A stretch of 64,000 nucleotides of DNA from Streptomyces iranensis (GCF_017874715.1 NZ_JAGGLR010000030.1:62001-126000); one strand, 5' to 3'; counted from the first letter of the stretch, positions 35,656 through 46,047 are shown. Notes: a model not told the origin generated them from the letters alone. Translations and numbers: made by a program.

Positions 35656-38595
35656 GTGGCGGAGTACATGAGCCAACAGAACCGGACGCGTCGGACACTG
35701 CTGGAGCGGGAGCGGGAGCTGCGCGCGGTGGACGCCGCGCTGACCGAACTGTGCGGCACGGATCCCGCCGACGGGACCGGGAACCGCGGCGGCGGAGTGA
35801 TCGCCTTCGAGGGGCCCGGCGGCGTCGGCAAGACCGCGCTGCTCGGCGAGGCGCGCCGGCGGGCCGCCGCGCGCGGCTGCACCGTGCTCCGGGCCCGCGG
35901 CGGCGAGCACGAACAGGGCGCGGCCTTCCATGTGGTGCGCCAGCTCTTCCAGCCGGTGCTCGCGGAGACCGACGAGGACGAGCACCGCAGGATCCTCGGC
36001 GGCTGGTACGAGATCGTCGCGCCCGCGGTCGGCCTGGTGGTCTCGGGCCACGGCGGCGCACCCGATCCGCAGGGCGTCCGCGACGGCCTCGACTGGCTGG
36101 TGACCCGCTTCGCCGTGGAGCACGCCCCGGTCGTCATGATCCTCGACGACGTCCACTGGGCCGACCCCGAATCGCTGGACTGGCTGACCCGGTTCGCTCC
36201 GCGCACCGCCGACCTGCCCCTGCTGCTCGCCGTCGGTTACCGCCCGGAGGATCTGACCGCCGACGTCGCCGCGATACGGACTCTGATCGAGCGCTAGGGA
36301 TCACGGCCCCATGTGCTGGCGCCGCTCACCCCGAGCGGAGTCGGCAGGATCGTCCGTGAGGTCCTCGGGGACCACGCGGACGAGGCGTTCTGCCGCGAGT
36401 GCTGGGCGATGACCGGCGGCAACCCCTGGGAGGTCACCGAGCTCACCGCCAAGATCCGCGACCGGCGGCTGAAACCGCAGTCGGAGAACCTGCCCGCGCT
36501 GCGCGAGCTGGTCTCCTCGGCCAAGGACAGCGGGCTCAACGACCGGCTGACCCGCCTCGGCACCGCCGCCGTCCGCCTCGCCTGGGCCGTCGCCGTCCTC
36601 GGTATCGAGGCCACCCCGTCGCTGACCGCCAATGTCGCCGGGCTCAGCGAGACCGAGGCCGCCGACATGGTGGCCCGGCTCGTCGACGCGCGGATCCTGG
36701 CCCCGCCGCGCCCCGGGAACGGCACCCGGCCCCTGGAGTACCTCCACCCGCTCATCGCCACCGCCGTCTACCAGGCCATCCCCGGCGCCCTGCGGGTGGC
36801 CATGCACGGTCAGGCCGCCACCGTGGTGCTCGGCGCGGGCCTGGGCTCCGCGGCCGCCGGCCGGCATCTGCTGGAGATGCACCCCGAGGGCGACCCCTGG
36901 GTGGTGCGCCATCTGCGGGCGGCCGCCCGGGAGTATCTGCGCGCCGGAGCCCCCGACGCCGGGCGCCGCTGTCTGGCACGGGCCCTGCGTGAACCGCCCG
37001 TCCTGGAGGAGCGCGCCGCCGTGCTGTACGAGCTGGGCTGCGCCGCCCAGCTCACCGAGCCCGACGTCACTGTCAACCATCTGCGGGCCGCGCTCGAGGA
37101 GCCCGCGCTCGGCGCCGAGCTGCGCGAGGCGATCACCTACCGGCTCGCCCAGGCGTATGGCCACAGCGGCCGGATGGAGGAGGCCGCCCAGGTCTTCGCC
37201 GACGAGGTCGGGCGGGCCACCAGCGCCCGCACCCGGCTGCGGATGCAGACCGAGCAGCTGATGTGGAACATGTTCCGCGCCGACGAGAAGGAGTCGCCCG
37301 CCCGCTCCCGGCGGCTCGCCCGGCTCGCGGACCACCTCACCGGCCGCGGCATGGCCGAGCGCTATCTGATGGGGCTGCGCGCCTGGGACGCGATGACGCG
37401 TGGAGAGCCGGTCGCCACCGCCCTGCACTACGCGGAAGAGGCCCTCGGCGACGGCCTCAGCTGGACCGATGACGACTGGGGCTTCGAGGTGCCCATCCTG
37501 GTCGCCCTGGTCTTCCTCCACTGCGACCAGCCCGGACGTGCCGAGGAGCTGTTGAACAAGGGCATCGCCGAATGCGAGCGCAAGGGCTGGCGCGGCTCCC
37601 ACCTGGCGTTCGGCTTCACCCTGCTCGGCTACGCCCGTCTGCGCCGCGGCGCCCTCGGCGAGGCGGAGGAGCTGGCCCGTGAGGGGATGCGGATCGCCGA
37701 TCTGGTGGGCTCCTCGACACCCGCCCACTGGACCGCGGTCGGCACCCTCATCGGAACGCTGACCTGCCGGGGCCGGGTCCAGGAGGCTCAGGAGTTCGCG
37801 GCCCGCCACCGCGGCGAGACGCTGCCGCAGGCCACGCTCTGCCCCGATGTCCCGTCGGTCCGCGGTGAGCTGCTGCTGGCCGCCAATCTCCACGGCGAGG
37901 CCCGGAGCCAGCTCACCGAGGTCGGCCGCCGCATGGACGGGCGCGGTATGCGCAACCCCGCCTGGTGCCCCTGGCAGCTCCACCTCGCCCAGGCCCTCGC
38001 GCTGACCGATCCCCGGCAGGCCGCCGAGGTCGCCGACGACGCGGTGCGCCGCGCCCGTCAGTTCGGCACCCACTCCGCCATCGGCAAGGCGCTGCACACC
38101 GCCGCCACCGTGACCCAGGGGCCGGACCGGATCAAGCTGCTGGCCGAGGCCGTCAGCCATCTGATGCGGTCACCGGCCGCGTACGACCTGGCCGTGGCGC
38201 TGGTCGACCACGGTGCCGCGCTGCGCCGCATCGGCCTGCCCCAGGAAGCCGGCGACCGGCTCTACCGCGGTCTGGAGGGAGCGGTGCGCTGCGGCGCCGA
38301 CGCGCTCGCGGCTCGGGCCCGCGACGAGCTGTCCGCCGCCGGGCTGCGCCCCATGCAGCTGCGCGTCGACCACACCAGCCCGCTGACCTCGCAGGAGCAG
38401 GGCGTCGCCGAGCGGGCCGCCGAGGGCTGGTCGGACGCCCTGATCGGCGAGGCCACGGGGCTCGAGGAGCGTGAGGTCGCCCGGCTGCTGTCCGATGTCT
38501 ACCGTAAGGTCGGCACCGACCGGGCCGGGCTGGCCAAGCGGCTCATCACCCCCACGGTCGGCCTTCCGCAGCGCCCGGCGCCCGACCCCGGATGA
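35656..38595 (+). pseudogene. Large ATP-binding LuxR-type (LAL) regulator interrupted by an in-frame amber codon
   Basis: The reading frame runs from a GTG at 35656 (GGAGGGG upstream) to 38595, but has a TAG at 36295-36297. The frame is the same on both sides, so one substitution, probably CAG to TAG, explains it. The N-terminal part has Walker A FEGPGGVGKTALL and Walker B VVMILDDVHWADPESLDWL, typical of LAL/AAA regulators. After the stop the text continues GSRPHVLAPLTPSGVGRIV, then TPR-like helices, and ends with a LuxR helix-turn-helix, LTSQEQGVAERAAEGWSD followed by YRKVGTDRAGLAKRL. Whole length would be about 980 residues. An alternative TTG start at 35551 has GAGGAGG upstream. A GTG at 36313 could restart translation, giving 760 residues without the ATPase. 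Amber read-through or a sequencing error cannot be excluded. Confidence 0.75.
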
Positions 38596-38656
38596 GGGGT
38601 GCGGCCCGGCCGTTCCCCGGCACGGCAACCGGCGCGCGGCCACGTACCATGTCCGC

Positions 38657-39157
38657 ATGTCCTTCCTCCGCCGCCGCAGCGCCGCCACGCCCACCGGGCC
38701 GGACTTCGACGTCCTCGCCATGGACCCGGGAGACTGGCCCGGCGACCTCGGGGCGGGGCTGCTGCCCGCTCCGGACGGCACCTGCCAGGGCGTCTTCCTG
38801 CGCTACGACCTGTTCGGCGGCCGCGGCCCCGCGATGATCATCGGCAATCTGCCCGAGGGCTCACCGGCCCGGGAGGTTGCCGAGGGCCAGCCGCCGTTCG
38901 AGGTGACCCAGCTGCTGGCGGCGCTGGGGAACGACGAGCCGGTCCAGGTGGTGGACACCGAGGACAGCCCGGTCATGCACGAGGACAATCTGCTCATCGT
39001 CCGCCGGATCAAGTTCTCCGAGGGCCGGATCTCCTGCGCCCAGTTCGACCGCAGCGACGGTGTGCTCGTCACCATCGCCAGCTGGGACCGGCCGATCACC
39101 GACGATCTGTACCGGCTGCTCAAGCCGCTGCCCGCGGAGATGTTCCAGCAGCGCTGA
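38657..39157 (+). CDS. Conserved hypothetical protein
   Basis: A 166-residue soluble protein I do not recognise. It begins with a basic MSFLRRRSA and then has an acidic, mixed alpha/beta composition. FLRYDLFGGRGPAMIIGNLPEGSPARE and MHEDNLLIVRRIKFSEGRIS are its most distinctive parts (core GNLPEGSPARE). There are no membrane helices or signal peptide. The gene has its own short promoter region after the broken regulator and ends at a strong hairpin. The frame and codon use fit the neighbourhood. No function is proposed. Confidence 0.7.
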   Translation: MSFLRRRSAATPTGPDFDVLAMDPGDWPGDLGAGLLPAPDGTCQGVFLRYDLFGGRGPAMIIGNLPEGSPAREVAEGQPPFEVTQLLAALGNDEPVQVVDTEDSPVMHEDNLLIVRRIKFSEGRISCAQFDRSDGVLVTIASWDRPITDDLYRLLKPLPAEMFQQR

Positions 39158-39166
39158 AAGACCTTC

Positions 39167-39211
39167 GCCGGGGGCCGTGAGACGCCCGTAGGGCCGCTCA
39201 CGGCCCCCGGC
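39167..39211. terminator. Bidirectional terminator
   Basis: Perfect 15-base arms (GCCGGGGGCCGTGAG and its complement) around a 15-base loop. It lies between the convergent hypothetical gene and amidase gene. Confidence 0.85.
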
Positions 39212-39245
39212 GCCCGTCATACGGCGGACCGACGGCCCATCAGGC

Positions 39246-41270
39246 TCACTTCCCCGAGCGCCGGACCGTCACATCGGCGGCCCGGACGAACGCCACCCGG
39301 TGCCCGAACTGGATCTGGTAGTACACATCCTGGCCGCGCACCACCTTGTGACCGGCCGGATCGAAGGTGGTCGCCCACAGATACTCGCCCCGCACCCTGA
39401 GCCCCAGCGGATAGGACTGCCCGGCGAGCAGCTTGTACGGCAGCGGCGAGACCGCCTGCACCGGCACACCCTCCGGATACGCCTCCTTCTCCGGATAGGC
39501 GCGGCCGTACACCGGAACCTCCGCGGCCCCGGCCTTCGGCGTCACCACGAGCCCCTTGGCGCTCACCGCCGTCGGCCGCCGCTCGGGGTTCTGGAACCAG
39601 GCCCGCTGGCCGAGGTACCAGATCGCCGTCCAGTCGCCCTCGTGCCCCGCGACCGCGAACTGCTGCCCGGTGGTGGCGCGGGCGCCGGTGTCGTTCACCC
39701 CGGTCGTGGAGTCCGAGCCGTCCGGGCGCAGCCCGATGTCCTTGACCAGCGGGGCGTCCGCGCTCGGCGCGGTGTGCAGCCGCACCGCGGACGAGCCGTG
39801 CGGGGCACAGGCCTGGCCCGCCGTCTCGCAGTCGGTGTAGTCGGGCCGGTTGGTGTCGTAGTCGGGGCGGATGGTGACCAGGCCGCCGGAGGAGCCCGCG
39901 GTGCGCCGGAAGGGCGCGCCGAGCAGGGTGAAGTAGTGCGCCCAGTCCCAGTAGGGGCCGGGGTCGGTGTGCATGCCCTTGATGGTGGAGGTGGTGGTGC
40001 CCGGCACATTGTCATGGCCCAGGATGTGCTGGCGGTCCAGGGAGATGTCGAACCGCTTGGCGAGATAGCGCACCAGCCGCGCCGAGGAGCGGTACATCGC
40101 CTCCGTGTACCAGGCGTCCGGGGCGGTCAGGAACCCCTCGTGCTCCAGGCCGACGGACTTGGCGTTGACGTACCAGTTGCCCGCGTGCCAGGCGACGTCC
40201 TTGAGCGGCACATGCTGGGCGATATGCCCGTCGGAGGAGCGCAGGGTGTACTGCCAGGACACATAGGTGGGGTCCTGGACCAGCTTGATGGTGGTGTCCC
40301 AGGAGCCCTCGGTGTCATGGATGACGATGTAGTCGACGGACTGCGAGGAGGGGCGGTCGCCCAGGTCGTGGTTGCCGTAGTCGCTGTCCCCGAACTCCTC
40401 GTAGGGCGCCGGGATCCACTCGCAGGACACGTCCTTGGGGGCCTCGACCCGCGGATCCCGCGCCCGGGACGGCAGACCGAGCGTCCGCAGCTGCCGGGTG
40501 TCCGGGGCGGTATCGGGGGCCGCGTCGAGGGAGACCCGCTCGCCGTCGGCGGTCGTCCGCGCGGCACCGCCGCGGATCACCCCGTACACCTCGTCGGCGA
40601 AGAAGGCCGCGGCCGCGGCGTCATCGGCACCGGAGTAGGCCGCCACCGCCGCGTACCAGTCGGCGGGATCCTCGCTCGGCGGCAGCCCCAGCCGCTTCTG
40701 CGTGGCGGCCAGCAGCGCCGCGCCGCCGCGCACATTGGCGCTCTCGTCGCCGCGCAGCGCCTCCGCGGACAGCCCGGTGAGGTCCGCGGCGCGGCTGAGG
40801 GTGCGCAGCCGGGCGGGCAGCTGCCGGGGCTGGGGAACGGTGGCCTTGGGGACCCTCAGCGGCCGGGCCAGATCACCGCGCGCGTCCTCGGTGCCCTGGC
40901 TGTGGTGCGGGGCGGTGAGCAGGGCGGTGTGGGCGTCGGTGAGGTGCATGGGGCCGTAGCCACCGGTGACACTGGGCGCGCCGCCATGGCCGTCCCAGCG
41001 CGACTGGAGATATGACACGCCCAGGAGCACGCTCAGCGGAACGCCGTACTCGGCGGCAGCGGCCGCGAAGGCGCGCTGCAGGGCCCCGCCGTCGGCACCA
41101 GGTTCATCGGCCGGGCGCTGGTCGGCATGGGCGGCGGGGGTGGCGGAGACCAGCGGGAGCAGAAGGGCGGCGGACGCCGCGGCTCCCGCGGTCCGCAGCG
41201 TGACTCTCCGAGTGGGGCCGGACGGGGCTCTGTGCGCGTCGTAGGCGCTGTCCTGTGCGGATCCTGGCAT
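39246..41270 (-). CDS. Secreted N-acetylmuramoyl-L-alanine amidase
   Basis: A 674-residue exported cell-wall hydrolase that cuts the bond between muramic acid and the stem peptide. The leader TRRVTLRTAGAAASAALLLPL has twin arginines, suggesting Tat export. Residues 60-220 look like a lysozyme/lytic-transglycosylase-type helical region (YGVPLSVLLGVSYLQSRW). The central Amidase_2/PGRP domain has the zinc ligands in DYIVIHDTEGSWDT, DVAWHAGNWYVN and ILGHDNVPGTTTST. The C-terminal part (about 440-674) appears to be wall-binding beta repeats of unknown type. The ATG follows GAGGAGG closely. Growth, sporulation or lysis of competitors are possible roles. Confidence 0.88.
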   Translation of the reverse strand: MPGSAQDSAYDAHRAPSGPTRRVTLRTAGAAASAALLLPLVSATPAAHADQRPADEPGADGGALQRAFAAAAAEYGVPLSVLLGVSYLQSRWDGHGGAPSVTGGYGPMHLTDAHTALLTAPHHSQGTEDARGDLARPLRVPKATVPQPRQLPARLRTLSRAADLTGLSAEALRGDESANVRGGAALLAATQKRLGLPPSEDPADWYAAVAAYSGADDAAAAAFFADEVYGVIRGGAARTTADGERVSLDAAPDTAPDTRQLRTLGLPSRARDPRVEAPKDVSCEWIPAPYEEFGDSDYGNHDLGDRPSSQSVDYIVIHDTEGSWDTTIKLVQDPTYVSWQYTLRSSDGHIAQHVPLKDVAWHAGNWYVNAKSVGLEHEGFLTAPDAWYTEAMYRSSARLVRYLAKRFDISLDRQHILGHDNVPGTTTSTIKGMHTDPGPYWDWAHYFTLLGAPFRRTAGSSGGLVTIRPDYDTNRPDYTDCETAGQACAPHGSSAVRLHTAPSADAPLVKDIGLRPDGSDSTTGVNDTGARATTGQQFAVAGHEGDWTAIWYLGQRAWFQNPERRPTAVSAKGLVVTPKAGAAEVPVYGRAYPEKEAYPEGVPVQAVSPLPYKLLAGQSYPLGLRVRGEYLWATTFDPAGHKVVRGQDVYYQIQFGHRVAFVRAADVTVRRSGK

Positions 41271-41438
41271 TGCAGCCTCCTCAAGCGGGCCGGGCCGAGC
41301 CGAGCCACTTAGAGATATGCGCTGCCAGGCGTGGCGTCAATCGCCGTCACCCGGACGGACGTTCGTATGTCCACCCGCCTGCGGCGCGTCACCGGTCCAG
41401 ACCGGTGACGCGCCAGGCGGCCGCCACCCCGCCTCCGC

Positions 41439-42542
41439 TCAGCGGGTGCCGACCGCGGCCCGCACCGCGCGCCGGGCCAGCGCGCAGTCGTCGTGCAGCC
41501 GACGCAGCAGCAGCCGCTGCTCCTCACCGGCCGGCACCGCGCCCGGCACCACGGGAGCGGGGTCGTGCATGGTGCGCTGCACCGCGGTCTCGTACTGCCG
41601 GATCTCCCGCGTCAGCACCAGCATCAGATTCACCAGGAAGGAGTCCCGCGCGGCCGGGCCGGCGGCCTGCGCCAACTGGCTGATCTGGCGCCGGGTGACG
41701 GGGGCGTCGCCCAGCACCGTCCACAGCGTGGCCAGGTCATAGCCGGGCAGATACCAGCCCGCGTGGTCCCAGTCGAGGAGCACCGGGCCCGCGGGGGACA
41801 GCAGGACGTTGTTCAACAGGGCGTCGCCGTGGCAGAACTGCACCGGGGTCTGCCGCCCGCAGGCCTGTGAGACGCCGCGCAGCAGCTTCTGCAGATCGCC
41901 CATGTCCCGGTCGGTCAGCAGCCCGAGGTCGTGATAGCGGGCCAGCCGGGCGGCGTAGTCGATGGGGGCGTCGAACAGATCGGCGGGCGGCCGCCACTGG
42001 TTGATCCGGCGGATCGCACCCAGCACCGCGCCAAGATCGGCACGGGGCGGGGGCTCGGTGGGGTGGCGCTGCGCGGCCGCGATCCGTCCGGGCATCCGCT
42101 CGATGACCAGCGCGCAGTTGTCCGGGTCCGCGGCGATCAGCCGGGGCACCCGCACCGGCGGGCGCTGGCGGACGAACGCCCGGTACATCGCTATTTCCCG
42201 GCGGAACCGCTCGGCCCACGCGGGGGAGTGGTCCAGCAGGCACTTGGCCACCGCGGTGCTGCGCCCGGTCGCCCCGATCAGGAGCACGGACCGGCCGCTG
42301 CGCCGCAGCACCTGCACCGGGTTGAACTCCGGGCAGATGCGGTGGACCGAAGTGATCGCGGTGCGCAGCTGCGCACCCTGTGGACCGGACAAGTCGAGTC
42401 TCCCGCGGGGCGGCACGGGGCCGAGGGCGGCGGTCCGCCGGGCCCGGCCGCCGGGGGCGGGATCGAGGTACGGCCCATTGCCGGGCAGCTGCCGCCGGTA
42501 CGGCCGGGGCGGGGCGGACACGGAGGACGATGCTGCGTACAT
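41439..42542 (-). CDS. Aminoglycoside phosphotransferase (APH)-fold protein
   Basis: A 367-residue kinase-like protein. The catalytic loop FCHGDALLNNVLL and the metal-binding LLDWDHAGWYLPGYDLA are intact, so it is probably an active small-molecule kinase. The N-terminal 60 residues are Pro/Arg-rich and disordered. The family phosphorylates aminoglycosides, choline, sugars or other small molecules, and the substrate here is unknown. There is no good ribosome site at the ATG at 42542, so the true start may be internal. It is divergent from the NsdA-like regulator, a pairing I believe is conserved in Streptomyces. Confidence 0.8.
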   Translation of the reverse strand: MYAASSSVSAPPRPYRRQLPGNGPYLDPAPGGRARRTAALGPVPPRGRLDLSGPQGAQLRTAITSVHRICPEFNPVQVLRRSGRSVLLIGATGRSTAVAKCLLDHSPAWAERFRREIAMYRAFVRQRPPVRVPRLIAADPDNCALVIERMPGRIAAAQRHPTEPPPRADLGAVLGAIRRINQWRPPADLFDAPIDYAARLARYHDLGLLTDRDMGDLQKLLRGVSQACGRQTPVQFCHGDALLNNVLLSPAGPVLLDWDHAGWYLPGYDLATLWTVLGDAPVTRRQISQLAQAAGPAARDSFLVNLMLVLTREIRQYETAVQRTMHDPAPVVPGAVPAGEEQRLLLRRLHDDCALARRAVRAAVGTR

Positions 42543-42789
42543 GGGCGAGACAGATCCCTTCGTGTGCCGACGAATTGCGTACGCACCCGGCCCCGTGGCG
42601 GGGCCGCACCCTGGGGAATGCGGTTCGGTCGAACTCGAGCCGCCACCGGGCCGGGTAACGCACTCCTACATCACACCCCTGTGCGGGTGGCACACCATCT
42701 GGCGGACCCTGGCGAACCCTGGCGAATAGTCGCACGGCTCGTGACGGGGCCGTTACTGTCAAGTCAGCCGAGGAACCTGGGGGCTTGAC

Positions 42790-44298
42790 GTGACGAGGGA
42801 ACCCAACACCCGTCTTGCGGACCTGTTCGGCCTCGCCGGCTGGTCCAAGGGGGAGCTCGCGAGGCTCGTGAACCGGAAGGCGGCGGCCATGGGCCATCCG
42901 CAGCTGGCGACCGACACCTCGCGGGTGCGGCGTTGGATCGACACCGGCGAGACGCCGCGCGATCCCGTGCCCAAGGTGCTGGCGGCCCTGTTCACCGAGC
43001 GCCTCGGTCGAGTCGTGACCATCGAGGATCTCGGGTTCGGACGAGGGGGGCGCGCGGGAAAGGGGCAGTCCGGCGACGGGCTGCTCTGGCCGCCCGAGTC
43101 CACGGCCGCGGTCCTCACCGAATTCACGGGAATGGACCTTATGTTCAACCGACGCGGCTTGGTGGGTGCGGGTGCCGCGCTCGCCGCGGGATCCGCCATC
43201 ACCGGTGCCATGAGCGACTTTCTGCTTTCCGACCCCACCCTCGCCACCGACGCGCCCCGTACCGACAATCCCCTCTCCGTGGAGCCCGTGGGCTTCGACC
43301 GCTACGAGGCCGCCCCCGTGGGCTCCCAGGAGATCGACGCCCTGGAGACCTCGGTCGAGGTCTTCCGCGCCTGGGACGCGGCCCGCGGCGGCGGGCTCCA
43401 GCGCAAGGCCGTGGTGGGCCAGCTCAACGAGGTGGGCGGCATGCTCGCCTATCGCCACCCCGAGCATCTGCAGCGCAGACTGTGGGGGGTGGCGGCCAAT
43501 CTGGCCGTCCTCGCCGGCTGGATGTCCCATGACGTCGGCCTGGAGCCGACCGCCCAGAAGTACTTCGTCATCGCCGCCCACGCGGCCCGCGAGGGCGGCG
43601 ACCGGCCCCGGGCGGGCGAGGCGCTCTCCCGGGCCGCCCGGCAGATGGTGCACCTCGGCCGCCCGGACGACGCCCTGGAGCTGATGAGGCTGGCCAAGTC
43701 CGGTGCGGGCGAGGCGGCGCTGCCCCGCACCCGGTCCATGTTCTGCACCATCGAGGCATGGGCGCAGGCGTCCAAGGGCCAGGGCCAGGCGGTGCGGCGC
43801 GCCCTGGGCGAGGCGGAGGAGCTGTTCGTCTCGGACCGGGACGACGGACCGGCGCCGAGCTGGATGCAGCTGTTCAACGAGGCCGATCTGCACGGTATGC
43901 AGGGGCTGGTCTACCGCACCCTGGCGGAGCATGAGCCGGGGGTGGCGGGCATCGCCCAGAGCCATGCCAAGAAGGCGCTGCGGATGCGGGAGGGCGGGCG
44001 CCAGCGGTCCCAGATCTTCGACCACATCTCCATCGCCTCGGCCTGTTTCCTCGGCGGCGATCCCGAGCAGGCCGATCGCTATGCCCGGATGGCGCTGCTG
44101 ACGATCGAGCAGAACTCCTCGCACCGCACCTGGGACCGGCTGCGCGAGATGTACCGGCTCACCGGGCGGTACGACACGTCACCGGCCATCCGGGAGCTGC
44201 GCGAGGAGATCCAGCAGGTGATGCCGAAGGGAGGCGCGGGGAAGGGCGGCACGGGGCTGAAAGGGCCCGGCTCCATCGTCAAGAGCGCGGCCGTCTAG
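42790..44298 (+). CDS. NsdA-like TPR regulator of differentiation
   Basis: A 502-residue cytosolic protein with an N-terminal DNA-binding-like segment, RLADLFGLAGWSKGELARLVN and TDTSRVRRWIDTGETPRDPVP, then a long helical TPR domain (from about 180). The pattern is that of the NsdA/NsdB family, which represses sporulation and antibiotic production in S. coelicolor. Several paralogues exist in each genome, so orthology to nsdA itself is uncertain and no symbol is given. The GTG at 42790 begins MTREPNTRLADL. The divergent promoter region of 247 bases contains three CCTGGCGA repeats near 42705. Confidence 0.75.
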   Translation: MTREPNTRLADLFGLAGWSKGELARLVNRKAAAMGHPQLATDTSRVRRWIDTGETPRDPVPKVLAALFTERLGRVVTIEDLGFGRGGRAGKGQSGDGLLWPPESTAAVLTEFTGMDLMFNRRGLVGAGAALAAGSAITGAMSDFLLSDPTLATDAPRTDNPLSVEPVGFDRYEAAPVGSQEIDALETSVEVFRAWDAARGGGLQRKAVVGQLNEVGGMLAYRHPEHLQRRLWGVAANLAVLAGWMSHDVGLEPTAQKYFVIAAHAAREGGDRPRAGEALSRAARQMVHLGRPDDALELMRLAKSGAGEAALPRTRSMFCTIEAWAQASKGQGQAVRRALGEAEELFVSDRDDGPAPSWMQLFNEADLHGMQGLVYRTLAEHEPGVAGIAQSHAKKALRMREGGRQRSQIFDHISIASACFLGGDPEQADRYARMALLTIEQNSSHRTWDRLREMYRLTGRYDTSPAIRELREEIQQVMPKGGAGKGGTGLKGPGSIVKSAAV

Positions 44299-44346
44299 CG
44301 ACCGCGCCACGCCGTACGAAGGGTATGACGAGGGGCAGCACGCGGG

Positions 44347-44438
44347 GTCGACGCCCTATGAGGGGCCGACGTCTTACGCGGGGTCAACGCCTTACGGGGA
44401 GTCGACGCCTTACGCGGTGTCAACTCCTTGCGAGGGGC
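44347..44438. repeat. Five degenerate 18-20-bp repeats
   Basis: Copies resemble GTCGACGCCTTACGCGGGG. They lie between the convergent ends of the NsdA-like and PP2C-like genes, where a terminator would be expected. No clean hairpin is visible. Confidence 0.7.
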
Positions 44439-44472
44439 CATTCACCGCGTCGCGCCGACGCGGGGCGTCGCG

Positions 44473-46047
44473 TCATGCGCGGGCGCCGGTGACCCTGGCG
44501 ATCAGCACACAGGCGTCGTTCTTGCGCGGCTCGTCGCCGAACTCCTCGGCCACCGTCCGTACGCACTCCTGTGCGCCATGGGCGGCGGTCAGCCGTGGCG
44601 CGAGCGCGAGCAGCCGCTCGGTGGCGCCCTCGGCGTCCCGGGCGAGCCGTCCGGTGTGCAGCACCAGCAGATCGCCCGGCTCCAGCCGCTCCTCGCACTG
44701 GGTGTACGCGGCGCCCGTCGTGGCGCCGAGCAGCACGCCGTCAGGAGAGCGCAGCGGGCGCCCCGTCCCGTCGCGGAACAGCAGCGGGGCGGGGTGTCCG
44801 GCCTGCGCCCACGACAGGGTGCGGGTGCGCGGGTCGTACTGCGTGCAGACGGCGCCGACCAGCGCGGGCTGGGAGGAGACGGCGAGCAGCTGGTTGAGCC
44901 GCCCCATCAGCGCGCCCGGCTCGATCCCGGCCACCGCCATGCCGCGCACGGCGCCCAGCAGCATGGCCATGCCGCAGGTGGCGGTCACACCGTGGCCGGT
45001 CAGGCCGCCGACGCTCAGCAGGGTGTGACCATCGGGGAGTTCGAGCGCGTCGTACCAGTCGCCGCCGATCTGGGCGCTGGACTCGGAGGGGAGGTAGTGG
45101 GCGGCGAGGTCGAGGGCGGCGCCGTCGGGCGCCGGACAGGCGCCCGGGAAGCCGTCACGGGCCGGGAGCCGGAGGGAGCCGCGCCACGGCGGCAGCACGG
45201 CCTCCTGCACCTCCACCGCCAGCCGGCGCTCGGTCCGGGCGATCCGCCGCTGGTGCCGCAGCGTGTCCCGGCTCTCGCGCACCGCCCGCTCGCTGCGGCG
45301 CAGCTCGCTCACGTCCCGGAGCACGGCCCACATGGAGGCGGTGCTGCCGTCGGTGTCCAGCACCGGCTCGCCCGCCATATGGATGGTGCGCACCACCTCG
45401 TCCTCGCGCACGACACGGAACTCGCCGTCGATCGGCTTTCCGTCCACCAGACAGTCCGTGACCATCCCGGTCAGGATCGGCTGGTCCTCGGAGAAGACCC
45501 AGGAGGGCAGCTCGTCGAGGGTGAGCCCACCGTCCCCGGGGTCGCGGCCGAAGATCCGGCAGAGCTCGTCGGACCAGGTCACCTCGTCGGTGAGGAGGTT
45601 CCACTCGGCGCTGCCGACCCGGCTCAGCAGCGAACCGCGCCCGGTGGGGGCATGACCGGCGGCCCCGCTCCGGGCCGGGGCCCCCGCCGCCGCGTCGGCC
45701 TCCGACTCGACGGTCTCGACGGTCTCGACGGTCTCGACGGGGTCGATGGTCTCGACGGGATCGACGGTCTCGGAACGATCGACCGTCTCGGGGGCATCGG
45801 CGGGCAGTCCCTCGCGCAGCTCGCCCAGATGCCGACCAAGATCGTCCAGCTGGTGGACGGCGAGCTCGCACAGCGCGCGCTGCCAGCGCACCTGCGCGTC
45901 ATCCGTGTCGCCCAGGTCCGCGACGGTGTCGCGGCGGACGGCGTCGAGCCCGCCGCGGAGCCGCTGGGTCTGCGAGATGAGGGCGTCCACCGTGTCACGC
46001 TGGGGAGGCGATACGGGGGGATGGTCCGCGGAGCGGGGGGACGGCAT
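44473..46047 (-). CDS. PAS domain protein with SpoIIE/PP2C-like phosphatase domain, metal ligands altered
   Basis: A 524-residue signalling protein. A PAS-like domain (about 150-270) includes AEWNLLTDEVTWSDELCRIFG. The C-terminal domain is of the SpoIIE/RsbU class, which dephosphorylates anti-anti-sigma factors. GGDWYDALEL is intact, but the DVxGHG motif reads VGGLTGHG, and the YTDG motif reads HTGRL, so two metal-binding Asp are missing. A 9-base repeat (45706-45790) encodes ETVDPVETIDPVETVETV. The ATG at 46047 is used because GGAGA is five bases upstream; another ATG at 46125 would add 26 residues. Confidence 0.8.
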   Translation of the reverse strand: MPSPRSADHPPVSPPQRDTVDALISQTQRLRGGLDAVRRDTVADLGDTDDAQVRWQRALCELAVHQLDDLGRHLGELREGLPADAPETVDRSETVDPVETIDPVETVETVETVESEADAAAGAPARSGAAGHAPTGRGSLLSRVGSAEWNLLTDEVTWSDELCRIFGRDPGDGGLTLDELPSWVFSEDQPILTGMVTDCLVDGKPIDGEFRVVREDEVVRTIHMAGEPVLDTDGSTASMWAVLRDVSELRRSERAVRESRDTLRHQRRIARTERRLAVEVQEAVLPPWRGSLRLPARDGFPGACPAPDGAALDLAAHYLPSESSAQIGGDWYDALELPDGHTLLSVGGLTGHGVTATCGMAMLLGAVRGMAVAGIEPGALMGRLNQLLAVSSQPALVGAVCTQYDPRTRTLSWAQAGHPAPLLFRDGTGRPLRSPDGVLLGATTGAAYTQCEERLEPGDLLVLHTGRLARDAEGATERLLALAPRLTAAHGAQECVRTVAEEFGDEPRKNDACVLIARVTGARA

